Positions 1-8,742 of a stretch of 64,000 bases of DNA are shown here, piece after piece (position 1 is the stretch's first letter; each line of letters begins with the position of its first letter). The translations under genes were made by a program, and so were the position numbers. This DNA comes from CAYPEL01 sp036479985 (GTDB lineage Bacteria; Pseudomonadota; Gammaproteobacteria; DSM-19610): the NCBI GenBank assembly GCA_965224815.1, contig CBDDAF010000003.1:496001-560000 (forward strand), given 5' to 3'. The notes beneath the pieces were generated by a model. It saw nothing but the letters and a program-made list of their open reading frames with translations. It ran no database searches and was not told the origin of the DNA.

Positions 1-823
1 TAAACATCACTCGCTTTTCAGTTTGTACGGCGCGGAAAAAATTAGCGTGTTGTTGTGTCCAATCGGTAAGCCGATATTCCATGCCGAAATTTTCAGCCAG
101 TTGATTGACGACCGTGGGTGCCAGAAACAGATCCTGAAGTTTTAGCCGCACACCCGAAACACCCTCACCCATCTGAAACAGTTTGGCCGCGTCAACAATA
201 TTGACCAGTGCAATGCCACGGTCATACTCGTACATGCCGACTTCAAAAATACCAGTCACTTTAAAGCGTCGTAATCGTGGTAGCACACCCGCCGGACTGA
301 AATTTGCTTGCGGAGTGATCATAGTGACTGTATCACCAACAATTGCACCCAGATTAAGGGCAAGCTCGCTGCCCAGAATAATACGGTATCCACCTGGCGT
401 TAGATCGGTCAAAACACCGCTCACCATTTTGTCGCCGACTTCCGAGACCTGTGGCTCCTGTACAGGCAAAATACCTCTGACCAGGGTGCCACTGACTTTT
501 TTACCTTTGGCCAGCATGACTTCATGTTGGACATAAGGCGCAGTACCTACAACTTGAGGATTTTGACGGGTGATATCCGCAGTCGTTTCCCAGTCTTTCA
601 GAGGTCCACTCAGACTGCTGACGCTGGCATGTGACGCCATCCCAAGAATACGGGTGCGTAATTCTTCCTCGAAACCATTCATGACAGATAACACCGTAAT
701 CAGCGCTGCGACACCCAGCGCTATCCCCAGAATCGAGATCAGAGATATAAAGGAAATGAAGTGGTTACGTCTTTTTGCGGCGCTATAACGCAGGCCGATA
801 AAGAGTTCGAGTGGTCGAAACAT
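1..823 (-). CDS. Lipoprotein-releasing ABC transporter permease (LolC/LolE family), 3' end outside window
   Basis: The first 274 residues are visible; the gene runs off the left edge. The start is the ATG at 823, reading M-F-R-P-L-E-L-F. A long hydrophobic helix follows at about residues 20-45 (ISLISILGIALGVAALITV), then a large periplasmic domain of the MacB/FtsX type, with phrases such as GMASHASVSS and RGILPVQEPQ. This is the LolC/LolE arrangement: one helix, a periplasmic domain, then three more helices that would lie outside the window. The complex extracts lipoproteins from the inner membrane for LolA using the ATPase LolD. LolC and LolE cannot be told apart from this fragment. It is divergent from the small periplasmic gene at 976. 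Confidence 0.9.
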   Translation of the reverse strand, partial: MFRPLELFIGLRYSAAKRRNHFISFISLISILGIALGVAALITVLSVMNGFEEELRTRILGMASHASVSSLSGPLKDWETTADITRQNPQVVGTAPYVQHEVMLAKGKKVSGTLVRGILPVQEPQVSEVGDKMVSGVLTDLTPGGYRIILGSELALNLGAIVGDTVTMITPQANFSPAGVLPRLRRFKVTGIFEVGMYEYDRGIALVNIVDAAKLFQMGEGVSGVRLKLQDLFLAPTVVNQLAENFGMEYRLTDWTQQHANFFRAVQTEKRVMF

Positions 824-975
824 GGCCAGGCATTAAACCATAATCACCCTGGGAAGGATACAGTTTTGTCTGTTAGTTCATAAACTTATCCATTCTTTAC
901 AAAGACTTTAGAAACCTTTGTCCATGCCGACATAGTCCTTACCAAGCTACCACTGTTTATGATGAAGGAATCCGT

Positions 976-1251
976 ATGCGTTCAATTCGACTAATGGCAA
1001 TATTTTTTGGCCTGTTTATTTCCAGTTCACTGCTTCAGGCTGAAACCCTGTTGATCAATTCTTCACAAGCCAGTGCCAGTGCTGATAAACCGGCAGCGGG
1101 CATGAGCATGGATAAGGTGCTAAACCGTTACGGCGAACCCACAACGCGTGCGGCCGCTATCGGACAACCACCGATCACTCAATGGGCCTATAGCGGATAT
1201 ACTGTGTATTTTGAACATCAACACGTCATACACGCTGTAGTGATACGCTAA
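976..1251 (+). CDS. Small conserved periplasmic protein of unknown function
   Basis: Ninety-one residues with a clear Sec signal peptide (charged MRSIR, hydrophobic core to about residue 20, cleavage near LLQA-E). The mature part has the motif MSMDKVLNRYGEP followed by GQPPITQWAY and a VYFEH strand. Proteins with this pattern recur in gammaproteobacteria, and the fold hints at the SmpA/OmlA-like beta-lactamase-inhibitor-protein superfamily, but no function is established to my knowledge. The ATG at 976 has GAAGGA about 8 bases upstream. A strong terminator follows the gene. Confidence 0.75.
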   Translation: MRSIRLMAIFFGLFISSSLLQAETLLINSSQASASADKPAAGMSMDKVLNRYGEPTTRAAAIGQPPITQWAYSGYTVYFEHQHVIHAVVIR

Positions 1252-1281
1252 GTAACAGCAAATTATTCAATGTAAAATTAA

Positions 1282-1307
1282 AATCCCCGCACTGCGGGGA
1301 TTTTTTA
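1282..1307 (+). terminator. Rho-independent terminator after the 976 gene
   Basis: A GC-rich stem, AATCCCCGC / GCGGGGATT, closes a 3-base loop (ACT) and runs directly into a T tract. It lies 30 bases after the stop of the small periplasmic gene and before aguA, so aguA is probably transcribed separately. Confidence 0.88.
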
Positions 1308-1344
1308 TTCGCTTCACTATGTGCCCATCGCTACAATCAGCACT

Positions 1345-2397
1345 ATGTCTAATAGATGCTTGCCCGCCGAATGGGAACCGCAAGCCGGTGTCATGCTTAC
1401 CTGGCCGCACACCAAGAGTGACTGGCAAACTCGTCTATCCAGTATCGAGCCGGTTTTCGTTAATCTTGCCCACGAAATAACCAAACGTGAAAAATTACTT
1501 ATAGTTGCTTTTAAACTTGATCATCAGAAGCATATCCAGAACCTTTTGAATAAAGCCGGAGTGAATACTGATAATGTGGTATTCGCACTCTGTCACTCTA
1601 ACGATAGCTGGGCACGTGATCATGCTCCAATCTCCGTCGTCAAAAACGGCCAGGCGCAGTTGCTGGATTTCACCTTCAACGGTTGGGGAGAGAAATACCC
1701 CGCTGAATTAGATAACGCAATTACCGGTGAACTGCTCAAGCAAGGCGTATTTGGGGCAACGCCAGTCAGTTCAGTTGGCTTGGTTCTGGAAGGTGGCAGT
1801 ATCGATTCTGACGGTGCTGGCAGCCTCCTGCTCACATCCCGCAGCCTGTTGCATCCAAAACGCAATCCAGCCATGAATCGGCAACAACTTGAACGGCGCC
1901 TGACTGAACTATTGGGTGCTAAATATTTTCTGTGGTTAGAACATGGTGCTCTGAGCGGAGACGACACTGATGGTCATATAGATATGCTCGCACGTTTTAC
2001 GAATACGGATACAATTGTTTATCAAAGTTGCACCGAAACCGCTTACTCGTTTTACTCTGAGTTAAATAGCATGCAATCCGAACTGGAAGCATTTGCTCAA
2101 CCTGATGGCGAGCCTTACCAGCTGGTGGCATTACCCTGGCCATCGGCACAGGTAAATAACAAGGGCAATCGTTTACCCGCGAGCTATGCTAATTTCCTGA
2201 TTATCAATCAGGCTGTGTTAGTTCCCGTTTATGGGGATGACGCAGATGATATTGCCTGCAAAGTGATTCAGTCAGTCTTTCCAGACCGTGAAATCATACC
2301 GATTAATTGCCGGCCATTGATAGAGCAGTTCGGTAGTTTGCATTGCGTTACTATGCAATTCCCTGAAGGTGTAGATATAAGCGGATCACCTGCTTAA
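1345..2397 (+). CDS. aguA: Agmatine deiminase
   Basis: Hydrolyses agmatine to N-carbamoylputrescine plus ammonia, the first step of the ADC-dependent putrescine route. The 350-residue protein has the N-terminal LPAEWEPQAGVMLTWPH signature, WARDHAP with a substrate-binding Asp, GHIDM, and the catalytic Cys near residue 334 in SLHCVTMQ. This matches the porphyromonas-type peptidyl-arginine deiminase family, which includes AguA. The start is taken at the ATG at 1345 because homologues begin MSxRLPAEW; an in-frame GTG at 1321 would add 8 residues. The product feeds aguB, 31 bases downstream. Confidence 0.93.
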   Translation: MSNRCLPAEWEPQAGVMLTWPHTKSDWQTRLSSIEPVFVNLAHEITKREKLLIVAFKLDHQKHIQNLLNKAGVNTDNVVFALCHSNDSWARDHAPISVVKNGQAQLLDFTFNGWGEKYPAELDNAITGELLKQGVFGATPVSSVGLVLEGGSIDSDGAGSLLLTSRSLLHPKRNPAMNRQQLERRLTELLGAKYFLWLEHGALSGDDTDGHIDMLARFTNTDTIVYQSCTETAYSFYSELNSMQSELEAFAQPDGEPYQLVALPWPSAQVNNKGNRLPASYANFLIINQAVLVPVYGDDADDIACKVIQSVFPDREIIPINCRPLIEQFGSLHCVTMQFPEGVDISGSPA

Positions 2398-2428
2398 ATT
2401 TGATCTAAAAATATCGTAAACTCAACGA

Positions 2429-3313
2429 ATGAAGTTAACCGTCGCACTGATACAGATGCCCTGCTCGGAAGATGCCTGCAGTAATCTGCAACATATCAAA
2501 CAGGAGATTGCCGGAGCAAAAGCACAAAATGTGCGCCTGGTGGTCTTGCAGGAACTGCATAACACTGCCTATTTCTGTCAGACGGAAGATACTGCTAATT
2601 TTGATCTGGCTGAAACCATACCCGGCCCGAGCTGTGAGCAACTTGCGCGCCTGGCTCAGAATCACAAAATGGTTATCGTTGCTTCCTTATTTGAGAAACG
2701 CGCCACCGGCCTCTATCACGACACCGCAGTTATTTTCGATAGTGATGGTAAAATTGCGGGCCGCTACCGGAAAATGCACATACCAGACGACCCGGGCTAT
2801 TACGAAAAGTTTTATTTCACACCCGGCGACCTGGGGTTTCAGCCAATAAAAACCAGTATTGGCAATCTGGGCGTCATGCTCTGTTGGGATCAATGGTTTC
2901 CAGAAGCAGCGCGCATGATGGCCCTGGCAGGTGCGGATGTATTAATTTATCCAACGGCTATTGGTTGGGATCCGAATGATCCTCAGGATGAAAAAGACCG
3001 CCAACTAGATGCCTGGACAACGATACAACGGGCGCATGCCGTTGCTAATGGCTTGCCCGTTATAGTCTGTAATCGAGTCGGTTTTGAATCAGATCCATCT
3101 GGCGCAACCCAGGGCATACAATTCTGGGGGTCCAGTTTTATTACTGGCCCACAAGGTGAAATAATAGCCCAGGCTGGCCTTGATAAGGCTGAACTGCTAA
3201 TTGCACAACTCGACAGTCAACGCAGCGAAGCTGTTCGGCGCATTTGGCCTTTCCTGCGTGACCGCCGTATTGATGCCTACGATGATTTATTGTTGCGATT
3301 CAGAAACCAGTAA
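2429..3313 (+). CDS. aguB: N-carbamoylputrescine amidase
   Basis: A nitrilase-superfamily amidase that converts N-carbamoylputrescine to putrescine, CO2 and ammonia. The 294 residues carry the complete Glu-Lys-Cys triad: E42 in LQELHN, K115 in YRKMHIPD, and C152 in VMLCWDQWFPE. The length and the YEKFYFTPGD and WDPNDPQ phrases fit the CPA subfamily. It follows aguA closely and precedes the DAHP synthase by 12 bases, so the three probably form one operon. Confidence 0.95.
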   Translation: MKLTVALIQMPCSEDACSNLQHIKQEIAGAKAQNVRLVVLQELHNTAYFCQTEDTANFDLAETIPGPSCEQLARLAQNHKMVIVASLFEKRATGLYHDTAVIFDSDGKIAGRYRKMHIPDDPGYYEKFYFTPGDLGFQPIKTSIGNLGVMLCWDQWFPEAARMMALAGADVLIYPTAIGWDPNDPQDEKDRQLDAWTTIQRAHAVANGLPVIVCNRVGFESDPSGATQGIQFWGSSFITGPQGEIIAQAGLDKAELLIAQLDSQRSEAVRRIWPFLRDRRIDAYDDLLLRFRNQ

Positions 3314-3325
3314 GGAAGTCATGTA

Positions 3326-4453
3326 ATGATTTTAATCCTGACACCAAACACAGAAACCAGCAGTCCAGTATTTACTGCGCTCAAAGAATTTCTGGATCAA
3401 CTACCCAATATCCGTTATCGCTTGCATCAGGAAACTGGCGCTCAACAGTTGCTGACTGAAATTTATTTGATTGGCGATACCGCTGCACTCAACAAAGATG
3501 AAATGGAAAACCTGCCTGCGGTAGAACGTGTTGTGCGGATTTCCGAAGAATATAGAGTCCTGGGTCGGCATAAAGACGATCAACGGGCGACACATTTTGA
3601 ATATAACGGTATACGTTTTGGGCAAGATACGCTTAACGTTTTTGCCGGTCTTTGCGCAGTGAATACCCCGGAACACGTTGAAACCATGATGCAGGCACTT
3701 AAAGCCAATGGGCAACAATGCACCCGCATGGGCGCGTATAAACCGCGCACTAATCCCTATTCTTTTCAGGGCCACGGTAAGACTTGCTTGCCTTATGTGT
3801 TCGAGCTGGCTGGTAAATACGACATCAAAGTCATCGCTATGGAGATCACTCACGAAAGTCATGTTGACGAAATCCGTCATGCACTGGAACAAACGGGTAA
3901 TGCCACTGGCGTCATGTTACAAATTGGTACACGTAATACACAGAATTTTGAATTATTAAAGCAGGTAGGACGGCAACAGGAATTCCCGGTATTAATTAAG
4001 CGTGGGTTTGGAATTACGCTGGAAGAATCACTCAATGCGGCTGAATACCTGGCCAGTGAAGGCAATCGAAAAGTCGTTTTCGGTTTGCGAGGTATGAAGA
4101 CCAACATGGGTGACCCCCACCGCAATTTTGTTGACTTTGCTCATGTGCCCGTCATTAAGCGTTTAACACGCATGCCGGTGTGTATCGATCCATCCCATTC
4201 CGTCGGCTCGCGAGAGATTGCACCTGATGGTTTACTCGATGTTATGCATGTGACTGCACAAGGCGTGGTAGCCGGTGCCAATATGATCCTGGTTGATTTC
4301 CATCCTGAACCCGCCAAAGCACTGGTCGATGGCCCGCAGGCATTAACCCTGGATGAATTGGAGTTTTTCCTCGAGGATATCCGGATTGCGCGTGATGCTT
4401 ATCTCAAACGTATGAAACTGGCCGACAATCACAAACAGAAAGTAGATGGTTAG
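3326..4453 (+). CDS. 3-deoxy-7-phosphoheptulonate synthase (DAHP synthase, class I beta type)
   Basis: Condenses phosphoenolpyruvate and erythrose 4-phosphate in the first shikimate-pathway step. Residues from about 95 onward form the TIM barrel, with GPE/GMAYKPRT-like text (RMGAYKPRTNPYSFQGHG), the PVLIKRGFG strand, and VCIDPSHSVGSR with the metal-binding His. The first 90 residues form a ferredoxin-like N-terminal domain (PAVERVVRISEEY), as in Thermotoga-type beta enzymes, where it mediates feedback control. SD AGGAAG lies 8 bases before the ATG at 3326. Placement behind aguAB is unusual because the pathways are unrelated. A REP-like hairpin follows the gene. Confidence 0.92.
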   Translation: MILILTPNTETSSPVFTALKEFLDQLPNIRYRLHQETGAQQLLTEIYLIGDTAALNKDEMENLPAVERVVRISEEYRVLGRHKDDQRATHFEYNGIRFGQDTLNVFAGLCAVNTPEHVETMMQALKANGQQCTRMGAYKPRTNPYSFQGHGKTCLPYVFELAGKYDIKVIAMEITHESHVDEIRHALEQTGNATGVMLQIGTRNTQNFELLKQVGRQQEFPVLIKRGFGITLEESLNAAEYLASEGNRKVVFGLRGMKTNMGDPHRNFVDFAHVPVIKRLTRMPVCIDPSHSVGSREIAPDGLLDVMHVTAQGVVAGANMILVDFHPEPAKALVDGPQALTLDELEFFLEDIRIARDAYLKRMKLADNHKQKVDG

Positions 4454-4502
4454 GGAACCTCTGATGTGTCGTGCATCTTGTCATTGTGAACTGTGAAAAT
4501 TC

Positions 4503-4563
4503 TGTAGGAGCGGCTTCAGCCGCGATGGGTGTGGCATTTATCGCGGCTGAAGCCGCTCCTACA
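4503..4563. repeat. REP-like palindrome, family A copy 1
   Basis: Perfect 23-nt inverted arms (TGTAGGAGCGGCTTCAGCC followed by GCGA, and its complement) around a 15-nt loop. It lies between convergent genes. Flanking sequence is shared with other copies: a GGGAACCTCTGAT-like stretch about 50 bases to the left and CTCGCTAATTAATCAGAG to the right. Confidence 0.95.
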
Positions 4564-4590
4564 GATTCTCGCTAATTAATCAGAGATAAC

Positions 4591-6915
4591 TTAGGTCTCG
4601 ACAGGTGAAGCTTGAACTGAATCTGTTGCTGACTCATCCTTATCCAGTGCCATCAATAAAGTCGGCAGCAACAAGAAATCAGCTACCAGTGCGAAAGCTA
4701 TCGTGATGGCTGTCAATAATCCCATACCTGCATTCAATTCAAACGGGGATTGACTGAGCACCATAAATCCAGCGATCAATACAATGGAAGTAGTCCATAA
4801 AGCGGTACCAACTGAATGAAAGGCAAAACGCACTGCATTAGCTGCGTCCATACCTTTTTCTCGGCGCGCGCGTAAATACTTACTCAGAAAATGCACCGTA
4901 TCATCGACGACAATACCCAGCGTCATGCCGGTAACAATCGACAAAGCCAGGCCTACCTGTCCTACCGTCATACCCCATAATCCAAACGCCAGTCCAGCTG
5001 GAACTAAATTTGGAATCAAACTTAACAGGCCAATTTTTACAGAACGCAGCGCGATTATAAGCAGCAGTGAGATCAGTATCAGTGCAATGGTCGTTCCGAT
5101 CAGCATGCTAATAATATTACGTTTACCAATATGGGCGAACATCACCGCAGGACTGGCACCATCGGCCTGCATATTGACAGGCACATTTTCTTTAAGCCAT
5201 TTATTTGCCTTGTCTTCCAGCGCCATCAGTTCATTACTGGTCAGGTTATCAACAAACACATCGAATCGTGTAGCCGACTTATCAATATTAATCTGGTTAT
5301 TCAAATCCAGCCCGTAAGGCAGTGACATCTCATAAAGTAAAAGATACTGCGCAGCCAGTTCTCGGCTCTGTGGCGTTCGATACCATTCCTGCCTGTCCTC
5401 ATGCATGTTTTTGTTCAGGCGCTTCATGGTATCTGTCAGTGTAGACACCTGTATAACACCGTCTTGCTGGGCATACCAGCGTGCGAATTTCTCCAGATTT
5501 TCCAGATAGGCAGGCTCACTAATCCCACCTGAACTTTCTGCATTCAATGAGTAGGAAATACTATATAGTCCGGTTAGATTCTCAGTCATAAAATCCGTGT
5601 CATTCCGGAAATCTACGGTCTTATCAAAGTAATTGACGAACTGGTCATTCAATTCATTTTTTGGAATAAATGAAATCATCGCTACTACAAACAGACCCAT
5701 GCCCCAGAGCAAAACTGTCCGGTTATTGATCACCAGATCAGCAAGTTTATCCATAAGCTTGACGGTTCTTGGTGGTCTGTGGGCTGCCTTTATCGGGAAC
5801 AACAACATAAACACGGGCAATAAAATAATTGAATAGAAGAACGCTGCAACGACGCCAATAGCAACAACATTACCCAGATCTCTGAAGGGTGGTGCGTCAC
5901 TGAAATTCATACTTAAAAAACCGATTGCGGTTGTAATAGTTGTAAGAAATATTGGCTGTATATTTATACGCAGGCTTTCGCGCATGGCGTCAAAACGATT
6001 CTTGCTTTGCTGTAAACCTTGCAAAAAAGTGACCAGCATGTGCACGCAATCAGCAACGGCCAGTGTCATAATCATCGTAGGTGCACTGGCCAGTGGTGGT
6101 GTTATGGTGATACCAATCCAACCAGCTATACCCATTGCGGTAATTATTGACAGCATGATAACGACCACTGTCGTCAGTGTTGCCCAGAATGATCGGAGCA
6201 TCAGCACCAGCAGAACCACGATGATCAGAAACATCGCAGGAACCAGTGTTTTCATATCATTTATAGAATTTTCAGAGAAGGCATTGTTCATGAATACAAC
6301 GCCAGTCAAATAGACTTCCAGATTAGCATCGCGTTTACGGATCTGGTCTGCCAGATTACGTGCGAAGATAACAACTTCGGGCACTTCCTTGTCCGGATGA
6401 ATTGCAGGTAACTGAACAGTGACATTGATAGCCGTTACATGACCGGAAGGAGAAATTAACCTTTTAACCAGCAGCGGTTCGTGAATGGCTATTTCTTTTA
6501 CACGCTCGAGTGTAGCTGAATTATAATTTTCCGCTTCTAAAACAAGATCACCGACAATGAGGTCGTCGCCTTCTGCGTAACTGTGCTGGAAGTTACTGAT
6601 CGAATCGACCCGATTTGAATAGGGCATCTGCCAGGCTTGGTGAGTCACCCATTCTACGGTCGACAAGGTTTGGGGAGTGAATACATTACCGTCTTTCGGC
6701 GCTAAAACAATCAACACGTTGTCAGACTTGGTGTAAGTATTTTGCAGCGTTTCAAAGGCAACCAGCTGTGGATTATCTTCACTAAAGAAAATCCTGTAGT
6801 CGTTTGAGAAGCTCAGGAATTTGGTGCCGTTGAACGCTGTGACTACCGCAGCAATGATTAACAACAACCCTAACCAGCGGAATCGGATTATAATTTCGGC
6901 GAGTGATTTATACAT
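4591..6915 (-). CDS. RND-superfamily (MMPL-type) exporter
   Basis: A 774-residue inner-membrane protein with two similar halves: a first helix (RWLGLLLIIAAVVTAF), a large periplasmic loop, a helix bundle with the SSD-like block around GIAGWIGITITPPLASAPTM, then a second loop and bundle ending LLLPTLLMALDKDE. This is the layout of MMPL/hopanoid-type RND transporters driven by proton flow; the substrate is unknown. The start is placed at the ATG at 6915 (MYKSLAEIII). The frame stays open further upstream only because it overlaps the tetR gene. The gene lies 17 bases behind tetR and is probably co-transcribed with it and repressed by its product. Confidence 0.92.
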   Translation of the reverse strand: MYKSLAEIIIRFRWLGLLLIIAAVVTAFNGTKFLSFSNDYRIFFSEDNPQLVAFETLQNTYTKSDNVLIVLAPKDGNVFTPQTLSTVEWVTHQAWQMPYSNRVDSISNFQHSYAEGDDLIVGDLVLEAENYNSATLERVKEIAIHEPLLVKRLISPSGHVTAINVTVQLPAIHPDKEVPEVVIFARNLADQIRKRDANLEVYLTGVVFMNNAFSENSINDMKTLVPAMFLIIVVLLVLMLRSFWATLTTVVVIMLSIITAMGIAGWIGITITPPLASAPTMIMTLAVADCVHMLVTFLQGLQQSKNRFDAMRESLRINIQPIFLTTITTAIGFLSMNFSDAPPFRDLGNVVAIGVVAAFFYSIILLPVFMLLFPIKAAHRPPRTVKLMDKLADLVINNRTVLLWGMGLFVVAMISFIPKNELNDQFVNYFDKTVDFRNDTDFMTENLTGLYSISYSLNAESSGGISEPAYLENLEKFARWYAQQDGVIQVSTLTDTMKRLNKNMHEDRQEWYRTPQSRELAAQYLLLYEMSLPYGLDLNNQINIDKSATRFDVFVDNLTSNELMALEDKANKWLKENVPVNMQADGASPAVMFAHIGKRNIISMLIGTTIALILISLLLIIALRSVKIGLLSLIPNLVPAGLAFGLWGMTVGQVGLALSIVTGMTLGIVVDDTVHFLSKYLRARREKGMDAANAVRFAFHSVGTALWTTSIVLIAGFMVLSQSPFELNAGMGLLTAITIAFALVADFLLLPTLLMALDKDESATDSVQASPVET

Positions 6916-6932
6916 GGGATTCCTTAACTGAG

Positions 6933-7553
6933 TTAATTTTCCAGTGATTGTAAATACTGGGTTAATCCACGCAGACAACTGCGCAAACGATCTACCGATT
7001 GCGCGCTTTTTGCAAGCCCAATACAGCCTTCCAGGGCCGCCATGATAAAAGTAGCCGTTTCGTGGCAATCAATGTCTGCACGAATGAATTCTTTTTCCTG
7101 GGCATTGATTAACGCTTTTTCAGTTGTCGCATGCCAGTTCGACATAACAGTGTCCAGGCGTTCACGAAATCCACTATCCTGTGGCGACATTTCCTGTATC
7201 AGATTATTTAAGGGACAGCCAAATAGTATTAACTCTCGAGGTTTTTTATCCGGCAGTGTTTCAATAACCTCTGCCAAAGCTGCTAATGGGTCATCTGCTG
7301 CTATTAATGGTTCTTCCCAGATAGACGCCATCATAGGCTGGATAACGTCTTCTACAACCGCATAGCCCAAAGATTGCTTGTTGGAAAAATGATGGTACAA
7401 GGCGCCTTTGGTCAGACCGGTTTCTGCTAGTACTGAATCCAGTCGCATCCCTTGATAACCCTTACGGTATATTTCCATAAATGCCGCTTGCAAGATTACT
7501 TGCCGCGTTTTATCTGGATTACGTTCACTTCGTTGAGTATTTGATGTTGCCAT
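6933..7553 (-). CDS. TetR/AcrR family transcriptional regulator
   Basis: The 206 residues start with a TetR DNA-binding domain (residues about 12-65: TRQVILQAAFMEIYRKGYQG, then LAETGLTKGALYHHFSNKQSL), followed by a helical ligand-binding domain. The C-terminal domain contains FGCPLNNL and WHATTEKAL, typical of TetR proteins whose effector pocket carries a Cys. It is immediately upstream of the RND exporter and divergent from the DsrE-like gene. A palindrome overlapping a TTGACA box lies in the divergent region, suggesting control of both directions. Confidence 0.93.
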   Translation of the reverse strand: MATSNTQRSERNPDKTRQVILQAAFMEIYRKGYQGMRLDSVLAETGLTKGALYHHFSNKQSLGYAVVEDVIQPMMASIWEEPLIAADDPLAALAEVIETLPDKKPRELILFGCPLNNLIQEMSPQDSGFRERLDTVMSNWHATTEKALINAQEKEFIRADIDCHETATFIMAALEGCIGLAKSAQSVDRLRSCLRGLTQYLQSLEN

Positions 7554-7610
7554 TTCTCTCAGAGTCGACTATTTATTACTTGCATTATCAGGATATTTTG
7601 AATATACCAC

Positions 7611-7640
7611 TTGACAAACATACTAACTGGTATGTAACGT
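7611..7640 (+). promoter_or_regulatory. Candidate TetR operator overlapping a promoter for the DsrE-like gene
   Basis: A TTGACA hexamer at 7611-7616 is followed by the inverted repeat ACATAC-TAACTG-GTATGT at 7618-7635 and a weak -10 candidate, TAACGT, at 7635. It sits in the 116-base gap between tetR and the divergent DsrE-like gene. The arm and spacer dimensions fit a TetR-family operator, but binding is inferred. Confidence 0.6.
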
Positions 7641-7669
7641 AAATACCAGCTAACCTGCAGGAGTAAGAC

Positions 7670-8269
7670 ATGAACGCAATACCTGATAGTAATATGGATC
7701 TATGGCTGAGTGACAAACTCGATGAGTTATTACCCGGCAAACTGCAAACAATAGAAGAAGCCAAAACACCATCCATGTCGATTATCGCTACCAAGGGTAC
7801 GCTCGACTGGGCTTATCCACCGTTTATCCTGGCCTCGACGTCAGCCGCTTTGGGATGGGACACCTCTATCTTTTTTACTTTTTATGGTTTGTTACTTCTG
7901 AAAAAAGACTTGCCGTGTAAAGTCAGTCCATTAGGTAACCCGGCGATGCCCATGAAAATGCCGTTTGGTCCTCAATGGTTCCAGGATTTTGACTGGCCGA
8001 TGCCTAACCTGCTGATGGGGGGTGTACCCGGTTTTGAAAATGTAGCGACGGGTTTGATGAAGAAGACCTTTAAAAATAAGGGTGTGGCGACGGTTGAAGA
8101 ATTGCGGGGCCTGTGCCTTGAAGCCGACGTTAAAATGATTGCCTGCCAGATGACCGTTGATGTGTTTGGTTTCAAACAGGACGACTTTATCCCGGAAGTC
8201 AGCGACTACGTGGGTGCTACTTACTTCTTGCCAATTGCCAAGGATTCTGACGTTTGTCTGTTTATTTAG
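7670..8269 (+). CDS. DsrE/DsrF/DrsH-like family protein
   Basis: The 199 residues resemble the DsrE2-like branch of the DsrE superfamily. MSIIATKGTLDWAYPPFILASTSAALGWDTSIFFTF-type text marks the Rossmann-like core, and a conserved Cys (C159) sits in MIACQMTVDVFGF. C83 is a second candidate. Family members act in sulfur transfer or as peroxiredoxin-like partners; the exact role here is unknown. The ATG at 7670 is preceded by CAGGAG. It is followed 35 bases later by a YgaP-like membrane protein, a common pairing in sulfur metabolism. Confidence 0.85.
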   Translation: MNAIPDSNMDLWLSDKLDELLPGKLQTIEEAKTPSMSIIATKGTLDWAYPPFILASTSAALGWDTSIFFTFYGLLLLKKDLPCKVSPLGNPAMPMKMPFGPQWFQDFDWPMPNLLMGGVPGFENVATGLMKKTFKNKGVATVEELRGLCLEADVKMIACQMTVDVFGFKQDDFIPEVSDYVGATYFLPIAKDSDVCLFI

Positions 8270-8304
8270 TGACATAGAAACTAACTTAAAACAGGAGATA
8301 CACA

Positions 8305-8511
8305 GTGATCAATTTAAAAGTAGGTTCTCCCATACGCGTGTTTCTATTGGTGGCTGGCAGCATGATCTGGCTAGGCATCTGGCTGACTGGATTTAATGTT
8401 GTACATTGGTTCATGTATGTACCCGCCACATTTTTTGTCCTGGCGGCGATCACAGGCCTCTGCCCAGGAATTGGGATCATGAACGCACTGTTTGGCAAGC
8501 GAGAAAGTTAA
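8305..8511 (+). CDS. Small YgaP-type transmembrane protein (DUF2892)
   Basis: Sixty-eight residues with two hydrophobic helices (about residues 11-30 and 35-53), a short GLCPGIGIMNALFG motif and a charged tail. The GxCP...LFG ending matches the YgaP_transmem/DUF2892 family, which is often fused to or encoded near rhodanese and other sulfur-carrier proteins. The start is GTG at 8305, preceded by AGGAGA. It probably forms an operon with the DsrE-like gene. The Cys in GLCPG may take part in sulfur relay; this is inference. Confidence 0.8.
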   Translation: MINLKVGSPIRVFLLVAGSMIWLGIWLTGFNVVHWFMYVPATFFVLAAITGLCPGIGIMNALFGKRES

Positions 8512-8541
8512 TTAATTAGCATACGTGAACTGAGCAAATAC

Positions 8542-8602
8542 TGTAGGAGCGACTTCAGCCGCGATGGGTGTACATTTCATCGCGGCTGAAGCCGCTCCTA
8601 CA
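8542..8602. repeat. REP-like palindrome, family A copy 2
   Basis: The same 23-nt arms as copy 1 with one mismatch in the left arm (GCGACTTC instead of GCGGCTTC) and a nearly identical 15-nt loop (TGGGTGTACATTTCA). The right flank CTCGCCGATTAATCAAAG matches that of copy 1. Confidence 0.95.
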
Positions 8603-8742
8603 TATTCTCGCCGATTAATCAAAGCTGCCTAGATAAATCTATCCTGTTACCCCATACCGGTGCTCCGCGCCGTTTTTTCAGTATTGTGACCAATGGCTGC
8701 GTTTGTGCGAAAATAGCCCAGTTTTCTAATCAACTATCCAGT

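Noticed and set aside
6916..7068. N-terminal extension of the RND exporter frame by 51 residues
   Set aside because: It lies within the tetR coding region, has no helix pattern expected upstream, and the ATG at 6915 begins the canonical first transmembrane helix.
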